From Bog-473 sp963782415 (lineage in GTDB: Bacteria > Actinomycetota > Acidimicrobiia > Acidimicrobiales > RAAP-2): 64,000 bases of DNA. Where the stretch lies: NCBI GenBank assembly GCA_963782415.1, contig CAWAJT010000002.1, forward strand, positions 124,001 through 188,000, given 5' to 3'. The position numbers and the translations under genes are program-made. This document shows, piece after piece, positions 15,215-24,064 of this stretch (positions are counted from its first letter, which is position 1; the number at the start of each line of letters is the position of its first letter). The notes beneath the pieces were generated by a model. It saw only the letters and a list, made by a program, of their open reading frames with translations, was not told where the DNA came from and did no database searches.

Positions 15215-17152
15215 ATGCGCAACACCCGGACTCGGGCGCTCTCACTCGTGTGCGCACGGGCGGCCGCGCTCTTGGTCCTGGTCCCGGCCCTGGCCGCGGG
15301 CCTCGACGTCGCCGCCACGGCCGGAAACGGTTCCGTCGCCGGCGCGGCGATCGCCCACGGGCCACACGGTCATGTGGTCGACTCCGCCACGTCCGCCTAC
15401 GGCAGCGGCTGGCTCATGGCGGCCGACCCGGCGGGCGGCTACTGGACGGTCACTGCCGTCGGCGCGGTCACGCCCCACGGCTCGGCGCCCGCGTTCGGGT
15501 CGCCGGCCGCCTCCGGGGTGACGCTGGCGCGCCCCGTCGTCGGCATGGCGGCGACGCCGGACGGCCGCGGCTACTGGCTCGTCGCCACCGATGGCGGCAT
15601 CTTCAACTACGGCGACGCCACCTTCTACGGCTCCACGGGCGCCATCCACCTCAACCGGCCCATCGTGGGCATGGCGGCCACGCCCGACGGCCGCGGCTAC
15701 TGGCTCGTCGCCTCCGACGGCGGGATCTTCAGCTACGGCGACGCCACCTTCTACGGCTCGACCGGCGCCATCCGCCTGAACAAGGACATCGTCGGCATGG
15801 CAGCCACGACCGACGGCCGCGGCTACTGGCTCGTCGCCTCCGACGGCGGCATCTTCAGCTACGGCGACGCCACCTTCCACGGTTCGACCGGCGCCATCCA
15901 CCTCAACCAGCCGATCGTCGGCATGGCGCCCACGCCCGACGGGGGCGGCTACTGGCTCGTCGCCTTCGACGGCGGGGTCTTCACCTTCGGCGACGCCGGC
16001 TACTGGGGCTCGACGGCGTCGAACGGCGTGTTCGCCCTCGGTCTCATCGTGCAGCCGCCCACACTCGGCTACGGCGTCATCACGGCCACGGGCGCCGAGG
16101 ACTTCTTCGGTCCGTCCTCGCAGTCGCCGAGCATCAGCCAGGACCCTTCGCCGAGCACCACCACGACCAGGCCGCCGGCGGGGTCCGCCACCTCGACGAC
16201 CAGGGTGCAGACGACCACCACGACCGCGCCACCCTCGAGATCGGTGTCGAGCGCCACGCTGGCGGAGGGCGTCTACGTCGAGCCGGCCAGCCCGGCCGGC
16301 GTCCGGTCGTTCGCCACCAAGACGGGGACGGCGCCGAGCATCGCCGCCGACTACCTGCCCGGCAATAGCGGTTGGAACGGCATGGACGGTGCCGGCGGCA
16401 GCCTCAACTGGCTCCTCCAGCCCTTCAGTGCCAGTGGGTACACACTCGAACTCGGCGTGCCCATCATTCCGACCGACTCGAGCGGGAGGGCCGTCGGGAC
16501 CCTGGCCCAAGGCGCGAGCGGGGCGTTCAACGCCTACTACGTGACACTGGCCCAGACGCTGGTGAGCGGGGGGGAGTCGACGGCCTATCTTCGTCTGGGC
16601 TGGGAGTTCGACGGCTCCTGGATGCCCTGGGCCGCCACCACGGCCAGCAGCGAGGCCAACTTCGCGGCCTACTTCCAGCAGATCGTGACCGCCATGCGCT
16701 CCGTGGCCGGCGCCAACTTCCACTTCGTATGGAACCCCGACGCGGGGGCGTTCACCCAGTCGGGGTACTCGGTCGCGGCGGCCTATCCCGGCGACGCCTA
16801 CGTCGACGTGATCGGCCTGGACGCCTACGACCAGTCGTGGGCCACACCGCAGACCCCGGCCAACGCCTGGAGCTCGACGACGCTGCCGACGCTGACCGCG
16901 GGCAGGCAGTTCGCGGCGGTCCACGGCAAGCCCCTCGCCTTTCCCGAGTGGGGCGTCTCCATCCGCAGCGACGGCCACGGGCTCGGCGACGACCCGTACT
17001 TCATCAACCAGTTCGTGGCGTGGATGCAGAACAGCTCCAACGGCGTCGCCTACGAGACCTATTTCGACGCCGACAGCGGCGGGGTCAACTCGCTCATCAC
17101 CGGGGGGTCCTTCCCGAACAGCCTGGCGGCTTTCGCCGCCGACCTCGGCTGA
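15215..17152 (+). CDS. Secreted GH26-like glycoside hydrolase with repeat domain, paralogue 2
   Basis: A 645-residue paralogue of 13174-14976 with the same order: signal segment (about residues 10-35), a repeat domain with GYWLVASDGGIFSYGDA cores (about 55-300) and a GH26-like catalytic domain (about 350-645). It differs by a Thr/Pro/Ser linker (TTTTRPPAGSATSTT, near 315-350) between the two domains. Catalytic candidates are the Glu in LRLGWEFDGSWMPW (about 463) and in AFPEWGVSIR (about 577). ATG 15215 has a clear ribosome binding site and is preceded by its own GEMM-I type riboswitch, so the pair is probably controlled by the same second messenger. It is convergent with the DUF4012 gene. Confidence 0.8.
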   Translation: MRNTRTRALSLVCARAAALLVLVPALAAGLDVAATAGNGSVAGAAIAHGPHGHVVDSATSAYGSGWLMAADPAGGYWTVTAVGAVTPHGSAPAFGSPAASGVTLARPVVGMAATPDGRGYWLVATDGGIFNYGDATFYGSTGAIHLNRPIVGMAATPDGRGYWLVASDGGIFSYGDATFYGSTGAIRLNKDIVGMAATTDGRGYWLVASDGGIFSYGDATFHGSTGAIHLNQPIVGMAPTPDGGGYWLVAFDGGVFTFGDAGYWGSTASNGVFALGLIVQPPTLGYGVITATGAEDFFGPSSQSPSISQDPSPSTTTTRPPAGSATSTTRVQTTTTTAPPSRSVSSATLAEGVYVEPASPAGVRSFATKTGTAPSIAADYLPGNSGWNGMDGAGGSLNWLLQPFSASGYTLELGVPIIPTDSSGRAVGTLAQGASGAFNAYYVTLAQTLVSGGESTAYLRLGWEFDGSWMPWAATTASSEANFAAYFQQIVTAMRSVAGANFHFVWNPDAGAFTQSGYSVAAAYPGDAYVDVIGLDAYDQSWATPQTPANAWSSTTLPTLTAGRQFAAVHGKPLAFPEWGVSIRSDGHGLGDDPYFINQFVAWMQNSSNGVAYETYFDADSGGVNSLITGGSFPNSLAAFAADLG

Positions 17153-17210
17153 CCGTCCCGGCGCAGGCGGGGCGGCCCGGCCTGGCCCGGCGGTCAGGAG
17201 GGGCGGGCCG

Positions 17211-19040
17211 CTACCAGCTGATGGTGTGCGGCGCAGAGTCCTCGAAGGCGGTGGTCCCGCTCGGATCCGCGACGTGCCAGGTGGCGGGGCCGATGCGGGC
17301 GCTCGGGACGACGGTCATGGAGCCGTGGGCCTCGGGGAGCACGAAGGAGAAGGTGATGCTCTGGGTCGCCCCCTGGTTGATGGCGATGTCGGCGCCCTCC
17401 AAGAGGGTGGGCCCCTCGGGCCCGCTCGTCACCACCGAGCTGTTCGACGGCGTCGAGACGTCGCGGGCATAGCCCGGCAGGTTGACGGTGGCGATGCCCA
17501 CGTACTCGCCGTAGGTGGTTCCGAGTCCCGGGTAGGGGCCGGCGATGAAGGGCGACTGTCCCGGAGGCGTCCGGTTGGCGAAGGTCATGGTCAGCGTGCC
17601 CTTGGTCTGTGACCCGCTCGTCGTCAGCCGCAGGGCGACGTTCTCCGAGAGGTACTGGTCCAGCTTGTTCCCGCCCCGGTTGATGATGTCGGCCATCAGC
17701 GAGGAGGCCTGGAGCTGGCCCGAGACGCCTGCCCCGTGCCAGGCGGCCTCGGTCTTGGGGTCGGCGGACCACAGGAGCACATGACGTCCCTGGGCCGCCG
17801 ACGCCAGCGCGTCGGCCATCGTGTGCAGTTTGAAGGGCCGGTCCTCCAGGGCGTGCAGGGTGGCCGAGGCCAGCGTCGAGAGCTGGTCGACCCGGGCCGC
17901 GTCTGCCGCCGAGTTGTAGGTCTCCCCGACGTACTGGTCGTGGAGCAGGATCTGCACGACGTTGGAGGAGCTCACGACCTGGCCCGAGGCCGTGGTGACC
18001 GGTCCGGTGACCTCCAAGAGGTCTTGGAGTCCCGCCACGTCGATGGCGAGGACCCCGTCCACGCTCTGGCCGGTGTTGGCCTTCCACATGCTCGCCGCCA
18101 GCGGGCCGTTGACGTCGAACTGGGGCGTGAGGCCGAGGTTGCGCCAGTCCTGGCCGGGGTGCAGGTAGCCCCAACGCGCCTCGAGGTCGCCTCCGACCGG
18201 CACGGCGCCGGGGGGGAGGGTGAGGGAGGCGGTCGGCTGCATGTCCGACAGATGGAGCTCGCCGTTGCCGGTCGTGATGATGCCGGCTTCGAGGAACGCT
18301 CCGGACCCGGAACGCATTTCGGCGTTGTTGCCCGCCAGGAGGAGGTAGGTCCCCGGTCCCTCCAAGATGGTGGCCGCCGAGGCGGCGGCCTCCGATGTTC
18401 GGGCCAGGGTCGTGCGGACCTGGTTGAGGTCGTTCGAAAAGGTGGTGCGCTCGTGGGCCAGGGGACCGAAGAGTGCCTGGTCGGGCCCCAGGGTGATGCC
18501 CGCCAGCTGGGCGTGGGTGGACGCGGCCAGCATGGCCAGCTGGTGCAGGGCCGCCACGCGGTCCGGCCCCGCCGTGTGGGGCAGGCGGAGCAGCTTCTGG
18601 GACTGGCCCACGGCGGTGATGCCCGTGCGGGAGACCTGCTCGGCCGCGCCGGACAGGTCCTGGACCGAGCGGAGCTGCCGGCCGGCCACCGGGAGGATGT
18701 CGACGGGCCACAGGAGCGGGGACGACAGCAGACCGTGCGCCGACCCGAAGTCCGACTCGGCCGAGCGCAGGGACCCCACCGGCTCCCCGGACAAGATGCC
18801 ATCGGCGGAGAGGCCCGAGCGAGCCGATTGGACCGCCGCCTGGCCGTGGCGGATGTGCTCGGCCGCGATCAGGACCGAGACGATGACGGCCAGCGCCCAG
18901 ACCACCACGACGAGGACGACAACGGCCGTGATCCTCCGCCGCCGGGCGGACTTTCGCCGCCCGGGCTCCGCCCCGCCGGTGCGCTGCCCGGGCTCTGCTG
19001 CGTCGTCGGCGCTGGGCCGCCCGGGCTCGCCGTTCGTCAC
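17211..19040 (-). CDS. DUF4012 membrane-anchored protein
   Basis: 609 residues with a basic, disordered N-terminus. One membrane segment (TAVVVLVVVVWALAVIVSV, about residues 39-57) is followed by a large exterior part. The DUF4012 signature LLLAGNNAEMRSGSGAFLEAG-like segment is seen around residue 230, followed by LTPQFDVNGPLAASMW. Proteins with this domain occur next to actinobacterial exopolysaccharide genes and share this region with LytR-CpsA-Psr-adjacent loci, but their biochemical role is not established. It is divergent from the polysaccharide locus that starts at 19361 and convergent with the GH26 paralogues. ATG 19040 begins MTNGEPGRPSADD; no internal start looks better. Confidence 0.75.
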   Translation of the reverse strand: MTNGEPGRPSADDAAEPGQRTGGAEPGRRKSARRRRITAVVVLVVVVWALAVIVSVLIAAEHIRHGQAAVQSARSGLSADGILSGEPVGSLRSAESDFGSAHGLLSSPLLWPVDILPVAGRQLRSVQDLSGAAEQVSRTGITAVGQSQKLLRLPHTAGPDRVAALHQLAMLAASTHAQLAGITLGPDQALFGPLAHERTTFSNDLNQVRTTLARTSEAAASAATILEGPGTYLLLAGNNAEMRSGSGAFLEAGIITTGNGELHLSDMQPTASLTLPPGAVPVGGDLEARWGYLHPGQDWRNLGLTPQFDVNGPLAASMWKANTGQSVDGVLAIDVAGLQDLLEVTGPVTTASGQVVSSSNVVQILLHDQYVGETYNSAADAARVDQLSTLASATLHALEDRPFKLHTMADALASAAQGRHVLLWSADPKTEAAWHGAGVSGQLQASSLMADIINRGGNKLDQYLSENVALRLTTSGSQTKGTLTMTFANRTPPGQSPFIAGPYPGLGTTYGEYVGIATVNLPGYARDVSTPSNSSVVTSGPEGPTLLEGADIAINQGATQSITFSFVLPEAHGSMTVVPSARIGPATWHVADPSGTTAFEDSAPHTISW

Positions 19041-19360
19041 GGCGCGGAGCGTACTGCCGGTGGCCTAGTATTTGGCTGACACCCGGCTACGGTTTCGCGA
19101 ACTTTTCGCCGACTAGTCACAATGTGCATTCCGAGAGTCTTCCCAGCAAGGCGGGGTGGTGAAGATGAATTGTCAGGCCGTTGTCTCCTGTGGCACGGGC
19201 ATTGTGACCTTTGGCTCTGTCATGCCGACCGAATTCCCTGGAAAGATGATTGCGGCGGCTTGGCGTCCTCCGACTGTGGGCTTGTAGGGAAGCGGTCGAG
19301 GATCTCAGGTGGCACTTTGGATCGATCCGCTCACGAGCGGACCCAGCGGAGGAGAACAGG
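19041..19360. other. Divergent intergenic region with hairpin before the LAFTG gene
   Basis: A 320-base region between the DUF4012 gene and the polysaccharide locus. It is less GC-rich and has no supported gene. A perfect hairpin TCCGCT-CACG-AGCGGA (19326-19341) sits just before the GGAGGAG ribosome binding site of the 19361 gene and could affect its translation. The long leader would suit RNA-level control, but it lacks the GEMM strings found at 13031 and 15081. Confidence 0.4.
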
Positions 19361-19702
19361 ATGAAGAGGACCAAGGCACAGCGCATGCTTGCGGCAGCTT
19401 GCGGTCCCGCCCTGGGTGTGCTGCTGGCGGTGCCCGTTGGCGGGTTCATCGCCGGTGCAGCGGGGGCGGACACCACCGACACGTGCTACACGGGCTGCAC
19501 CACCCAGATCACCGGCATCACGACCCAACCGGCCAGCACCGCTGTGGTGCCGACGGACGGCACGAAGACTGCGGCGAGCACCACCTCGTCATCGAGCGGG
19601 CTGGCGTTCACGGGTGCTGACATCGAAGAGATGGCCATCATCGGTGTCGTGGCGATCGGCGTGGGCACCGTGCTCGTGCGCGGCCGCCGCCGGACAGCCT
19701 GA
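19361..19702 (+). CDS. Small exported protein with LAFTG sorting-type C-terminus
   Basis: 113 residues. ATG 19361 follows GGAGGAG. A signal peptide (about residues 1-37, ending AGAAGADT) leads to a short mature region with two cysteines four residues apart (DTCYTGC) and a Thr/Ser-rich stretch. The C-terminus has LAFTG, a hydrophobic segment (EMAIIGVVAIGVGTVLV) and RGRRRTA, the layout of a sortase substrate with an actinobacterial-type motif. Little is left outside the export and anchoring signals, so it may be a surface tether or spacer. It is the first gene of the polysaccharide locus, 51 bases before the glycosylphosphotransferase. A sortase gene is not visible in the window. Confidence 0.7.
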   Translation: MKRTKAQRMLAAACGPALGVLLAVPVGGFIAGAAGADTTDTCYTGCTTQITGITTQPASTAVVPTDGTKTAASTTSSSSGLAFTGADIEEMAIIGVVAIGVGTVLVRGRRRTA

Positions 19703-19753
19703 TCTGTCACACGCTCGGCGAGGGAGCAAGGCGAAGGCGAGGGAACAATAGAG

Positions 19754-21226
19754 ATGGCATCTGTCACACTGGGCAGAGACCTACAGCATTGGCAGTGGGC
19801 GAAGCCAGAAGCTGAAGCCGGGCCGGCGGCGAGTGCGCGCCGTCGGTTCCGCGCGAGTACGAGCGGACAGCTCGTGGCCGGCACTGACCTCGCCGTCTTG
19901 GTGATCGCCATCGTGGCGTTCGCCCCGGCGGTGCTGGCATGGTCGACGGCCGTCCTGATCGTGGGCGTGCTCGGCATCTGTGCATTGCGGGGCCAGTACG
20001 CGGCCCGGATCACCTTGAACGTGAGCCGGGACGTCGGCACGGTGGCGGCTGCCGTCGCCGTGCCCCTCGCCGTGATCGGGATCTTCGACGGCTACAACCG
20101 CGAGGTCCGTTCGTTCGTGCTTGTCGGCATGGCGACGCTGGCCATGCTCCTGCTCGGGCGGGCCTGCGCGTACGTCGGCATCCGGCGGGCGCGGTCCAAG
20201 GGTGCCCTGGCTCAGCGCGTGCTGATCGTCGGGGCCGGACAGGTGGCGGAACGGTTCGCCGACGCGCTCGAGCTGAACCCGAGCTACGGCCTGCACCCGG
20301 TCGGCCTGCTCGACGACTGCACCGACGAGTCGCTCTCGCGGCCGGTCCTCGGCGGCATCGACCAGATGGACGACGTCCTGCGGGACCACCGCATCGACCG
20401 GGTCGTCATCGCCTTCGGCGTCAACCGCGACCCCGACCTCGTGCGGGTCATCCGGTCCTGCGAGAACGCGGACGTCGACATGTACATCGTGCCGCGCTTC
20501 TTCGAGCTCGGCCTCCAGGCTGCGCCCCGCGACGTGGACATGGTCTGGGGTTACCCGCTGGTCCGGCTGCGTCGCTCGACGATGAGCCTGTCGGGTCGGA
20601 TGGCCAAGCGGGCCTTCGACTCGACCATTGCCGGCCTCATGCTGTTGGTGCTCTCTCCGCTCTACGGCATGCTGGCGCTGGCGGTGCGGTTCTCGAGCCC
20701 CGGCCCTGTCTACTTCCGGCAGCGTCGCATCGGGAAGAACGGACGCGAGGTCGAGATCTACAAGTTCCGCTCCATGCGCGTCAACGACGAGTCGGACGTG
20801 CAGTGGAGCGTCGACGAGGACGACCGCGTCACCAAAATCGGCCGCATCATGCGCAAGACGTCGCTCGACGAGCTGCCACAGCTTTGGAACGTCCTCAAGG
20901 GCGACATGTCGCTGGTGGGTCCCCGGCCCGAGCGTCCGTTCTTCGTGGAGCAGTTCGAGCAGGAGGTCCCCCGCTACGGCGACCGCCACCGGGTCCCGGT
21001 GGGCCTGACAGGACTGTCCCAGGTCAACGGGCTGCGCGGCGATACCTCTATTGCCGACCGGGCCTGGTTCGACAATCACTACATCGAGAATTTGGTCGGT
21101 CGGAGGGGATCTGGTGATCCTGGCCCGCACGGCCGGCGCTGTCATCAAGCAAGTCCGCGAATAAATCGCGCTGAGCCTAGGATTCCCACTACACGTGGGG
21201 CCTTGCGTAGCCGATCTAGTAGATGA
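19754..21226 (+). CDS. Polyprenyl glycosylphosphotransferase (initiating sugar transferase), frameshifted C-terminus
   Basis: Starts exopolysaccharide repeat synthesis by moving a sugar-1-phosphate from a nucleotide sugar to undecaprenyl phosphate at the membrane. The N-terminal part has about four membrane helices. A Rossmann-like CoA-binding segment (VLIVGAGQVAERFADAL, about residue 160) follows. The catalytic bacterial sugar transferase domain (from about 275) shows KRAFDSTIAGLMLLVLSPL, RIGKNGREVEIYKFRSM, KTSLDELPQLWNVLKGDM and SLVGPRPERP. The last 40 residues read as unrelated sequence. Removing one T from TTT at 21091-21093 restores NWSVGGDLVILARTAG and a stop at 21162-21164, the normal family ending. 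The stated end is that of the observed frame. Confidence 0.85.
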   Translation: MASVTLGRDLQHWQWAKPEAEAGPAASARRRFRASTSGQLVAGTDLAVLVIAIVAFAPAVLAWSTAVLIVGVLGICALRGQYAARITLNVSRDVGTVAAAVAVPLAVIGIFDGYNREVRSFVLVGMATLAMLLLGRACAYVGIRRARSKGALAQRVLIVGAGQVAERFADALELNPSYGLHPVGLLDDCTDESLSRPVLGGIDQMDDVLRDHRIDRVVIAFGVNRDPDLVRVIRSCENADVDMYIVPRFFELGLQAAPRDVDMVWGYPLVRLRRSTMSLSGRMAKRAFDSTIAGLMLLVLSPLYGMLALAVRFSSPGPVYFRQRRIGKNGREVEIYKFRSMRVNDESDVQWSVDEDDRVTKIGRIMRKTSLDELPQLWNVLKGDMSLVGPRPERPFFVEQFEQEVPRYGDRHRVPVGLTGLSQVNGLRGDTSIADRAWFDNHYIENLVGRRGSGDPGPHGRRCHQASPRINRAEPRIPTTRGALRSRSSR

Positions 21227-22789
21227 TGATGGCGACCACGGCGGCTGACAGTGCCGCACCAGCAGTGGAGCACGCTCCCGCGACCGACGCCGCGCTGACG
21301 CCGCGGCACTGGCGCATCGCGGTCGCCGCCGAGCTGGTGCTCGGCGGCGTCCTCAGCTCGCTGTTTCTCGGGACGCACAGCCTTTTCCTCGACGAGTCCG
21401 TCAGCGCCACGTTGGCGACCTCGCCGTGGCACCGCTTCGCCAACGTGGTCACCCACCGCGAGGCGAACATGGCCCTCTATTACCTGTTGCTGCGGGGGTG
21501 GGTCGTCTTCGGCCACAGCGAGATCGCCCTGCGCAGCCTTTCGGTGCTCCTCGCCGTCGGAGCGCTGTGGATCGTCATCTTCCTCGGGCGCTCGCTGTTC
21601 GGGCCGCGGGCCGCCCTTCTGGCGGGCGTGCTGTTCGCGGTCAACCCGCTCTTCATTCAGTTCGCCCAGGACGTGCGCGGCTACTCACTGGCCCTCCTTC
21701 TCGTCGAGCGCGTCGTGCTTCTTCTTCGTGCGGGGCGTCCAGCAGGTGGATCCGCCACCGAGGTTCGGTTGGATCGCCTACACGATCGTCACCGCGCTCG
21801 CCGCCTACACCAACTTCTGGGCCGCACTGGTGCCGCTGGCCCAGGCGCTCTCCCTGGCCTTCCTGCCCTCCGGGCGCATCCCGTGGCGCCGGATTGTGTC
21901 GTCGGCCGCGGCGCTTGTCGTGCTCCTGGTGCCGCTGGGGCTCCTGATTCAGGCCACCGACAGCGCCGGCGTGAACTGGGCCTCGGGCTCCTCGGCCGGC
22001 CGCCTCTTCACGCACATCCGTTCGTCGGTTCCCCATGCCGCCCTCGACGCGCTCGTGCTCATTGCCGTCATCGTGGTGGTCGCCGCCATCGTTCTGGCGC
22101 GCCGCCGCCCGGCGATCGGGGAGGTGTTCGGCCGCGAGTGGCCGGTCTTCTTCACCGCGTGTTGGCTCGTCGTCCCCGTGGCGGCGGTGGTGATGCTCTC
22201 ACTGGTCGACAAGCCCTTGCTCGTGGTGCGCTACCTGATGGTCAGCCTCCCGGCGGCCATTTTGCTCGTGGCGTGGGTGATCGACCGCATTGCGACCAGC
22301 GCCCGTCGCGGCGCCGTCGCCGTGGCGGCGGTGCTCCTCGTGCTCGTCCTCGCTGTGTCGGTCGTCGGATCGGCGCAGTGGTACTCCAAGGGTGGACCGC
22401 AGGACTTCCGCTCAGCGGTGACATCCATCGCCGACCGGGCCCAGCCGGGCGACGGCGTCCTGATTTTCCAACCCTACGAGCGCATCCCGGTGGAGTGGTA
22501 CATGGCCGGGAGACCGGCGACGGAGCGCGCCGTGAAGCCCGTCTACCCCTCGACCGCATGGGGTGTCGACCCGCTGATGTTCGATGGCAACGTGTCCTTC
22601 AGCCCGTCGGGCATCACGCAGGCGGCGTCGTCCTTCCAGCGGATCTGGCTCCTCAGTGCCACGGCCGACCTCTCGCTGTACCCGGCGCAGGCCGCCGCGG
22701 TCGAGGGCGCGCTGCGGCGAGCCGGCTTCTCTCCTGCCGGCACGACGGTCTTTCGCGGCGTGACCGTGACCGAGGAAGTGCGCCGGTGA
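21223..22789 (+). CDS. Polytopic GT39/ArnT-like mannosyl- or glycosyltransferase, frameshifted
   Basis: A multi-pass membrane protein of the GT-C type. The N-terminal third is read from ATG 21223: LFLDESVSATLATSPWH contains the acidic residue usual in the first exterior loop, then LALYYLLLRGW-like and FAQDVRGYSLALLL. The rest is in the next frame from about 21705: FFFVRGVQQVDPPP, FGWIAYTIVTALAAYTNFW and many hydrophobic segments, ending TVTEEVRR at 22789. One extra base near 21700-21712 explains the break and would give SLALLLSSASCFFFVRGV. A lipid-linked sugar donor is usual for this clan. It overlaps the next glycosyltransferase start by four bases, as in an operon. Confidence 0.75.
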
Positions 22790-23982
22790 GGCCCCGCCCC
22801 AGGCGCTCGAGCGTGGGGACCAGCCTTGCCGTCGGTGCCCTGGTGGGAGCCGCGGTGGCGGGGCACCTGCTGTACCCGGCCTGGCTGGCCTGGCGCACGC
22901 GCGGCGGCCGCGGCAGGTCCACGGCCGCACCACCGGCACTCGGACCCGAGACGGCACCCGATCTGACCGTCCTGGTGCCGGCGTACAAGGAGTCGGGCGT
23001 GATCACCGGCAAGGTCGAGGACCTGCGGGCCAACGGGTATCCGGGCTCGCTCGAGATCCTGGTCGTGGCCGACGGCGATCCCGAGACGGCCGCCGCGGCG
23101 GAGAAGGCTGGCGCCCGCGCCATCAGCGGCCCGGACCGCCTCGGCAAGTCCCAGGCGCTCAACAGAGGGTTTGCCGAGGCCACGACGCCGATCGTCGTGA
23201 TCAGCGACGCCAACAACCGCCTCGCTCCCGGCGCCCTGGCCGCCGTCGTGGAGCCGTTCGTCGATCCCGAGGTGGGTGCCGTGGCCGGTGAGAAGCTCGA
23301 GGACGACGGAGGGGGCGGCGAAAGCGTCTACTGGCGCTTCGAGTCGTGGCTCAAGCAGCGCGAGGACCGGCTGGGCAGCACCATCGGCCTCATCGGCGAG
23401 CTCTCTGCCATCCGGGCCGAGGCGTGGCGCCCAATTCCCGAAGACGTGGCCATCGACGACCTCTGGGCCGGCCTCGACATCATCGAACAGGGTTACCGGG
23501 TGGCCTACGAGCCGCGGGCCCGCGCCCTCGACCCCGCCGTGACGTCGCTGGCGGTCCAGTGGGAACGCCGCACCCGCAACGTCTCGGGCGCGCTGCACGT
23601 GCTCAGCCGTCGCCGCGCCCAGCTCCGGCCATCGGCGGGGCTCGTCGCCGTGGAGTTGTGGGGACACCGCCTCACACGCTTTACGGTGAGCCCGCTGGCC
23701 CATGTGGCGTTGCTCGCCGTGGCCGGGTCCAAGGTGCGCACGAGCAGGCTGGCCCGGGCGTTCCTCCTCGCCAACCTGGCCGCCTGCGCCGGCCTCGCGG
23801 CGGGCACCCGGGTGGGGGAGCCGAGCGAGGATGCGTCCGCTCCGCCGCTGCCCCACGGTGTCCTCTCTGCGGCGACGGCGGGAGCGGGTCAGGTCATGTT
23901 TCTGCAGGCCGTGGCCCTCGGCGGCATGATCCGCTATGCGCGGGGCGACCGGCCGACCATGTGGTCGACTGTGGAGCGATGA
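22786..23982 (+). CDS. Family 2 glycosyltransferase, membrane-bound
   Basis: 398 residues starting at GTG 22786, overlapping the preceding stop. A hydrophobic N-terminus (about residues 12-32) leads into a GT-A fold. VLVPAYKESGVITGKVEDL is the nucleotide-binding start, and VVADGDPETAAAAEKAG and ISDANNRLAPGALAAVV hold the DxD-type metal-site region. GELSAIRAEAWRPIPEDVAIDDLW has the ED acidic motif, and QWERRTRN matches the Q(R/Q)xRW-like acceptor motif. One to three hydrophobic segments close the chain. It resembles processive or cellulose-synthase-like synthases such as IcaA in layout but is shorter. A role in chain assembly in this locus is likely; the sugar is unknown. The open frame continuing from 21223 is accidental. 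Confidence 0.82.
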   Translation: MRPRPRRSSVGTSLAVGALVGAAVAGHLLYPAWLAWRTRGGRGRSTAAPPALGPETAPDLTVLVPAYKESGVITGKVEDLRANGYPGSLEILVVADGDPETAAAAEKAGARAISGPDRLGKSQALNRGFAEATTPIVVISDANNRLAPGALAAVVEPFVDPEVGAVAGEKLEDDGGGGESVYWRFESWLKQREDRLGSTIGLIGELSAIRAEAWRPIPEDVAIDDLWAGLDIIEQGYRVAYEPRARALDPAVTSLAVQWERRTRNVSGALHVLSRRRAQLRPSAGLVAVELWGHRLTRFTVSPLAHVALLAVAGSKVRTSRLARAFLLANLAACAGLAAGTRVGEPSEDASAPPLPHGVLSAATAGAGQVMFLQAVALGGMIRYARGDRPTMWSTVER

Positions 23983-24064
23983 ATGGCACGGCAAGGCGGC
24001 TCGACCCCATTGCACTCCGGCGGTTCCACGACCTGAGGGCCGCGGGCCGCGGGGGGTTCCAGCC

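Noticed and set aside
21223..23982. A continuous 919-codon frame that looks like a single fused membrane transferase.
   Set aside because: The middle part (about 21710-22785) is nonsense in this frame, while the next frame codes a good membrane protein ending at 22789. The frame links two real genes by chance.
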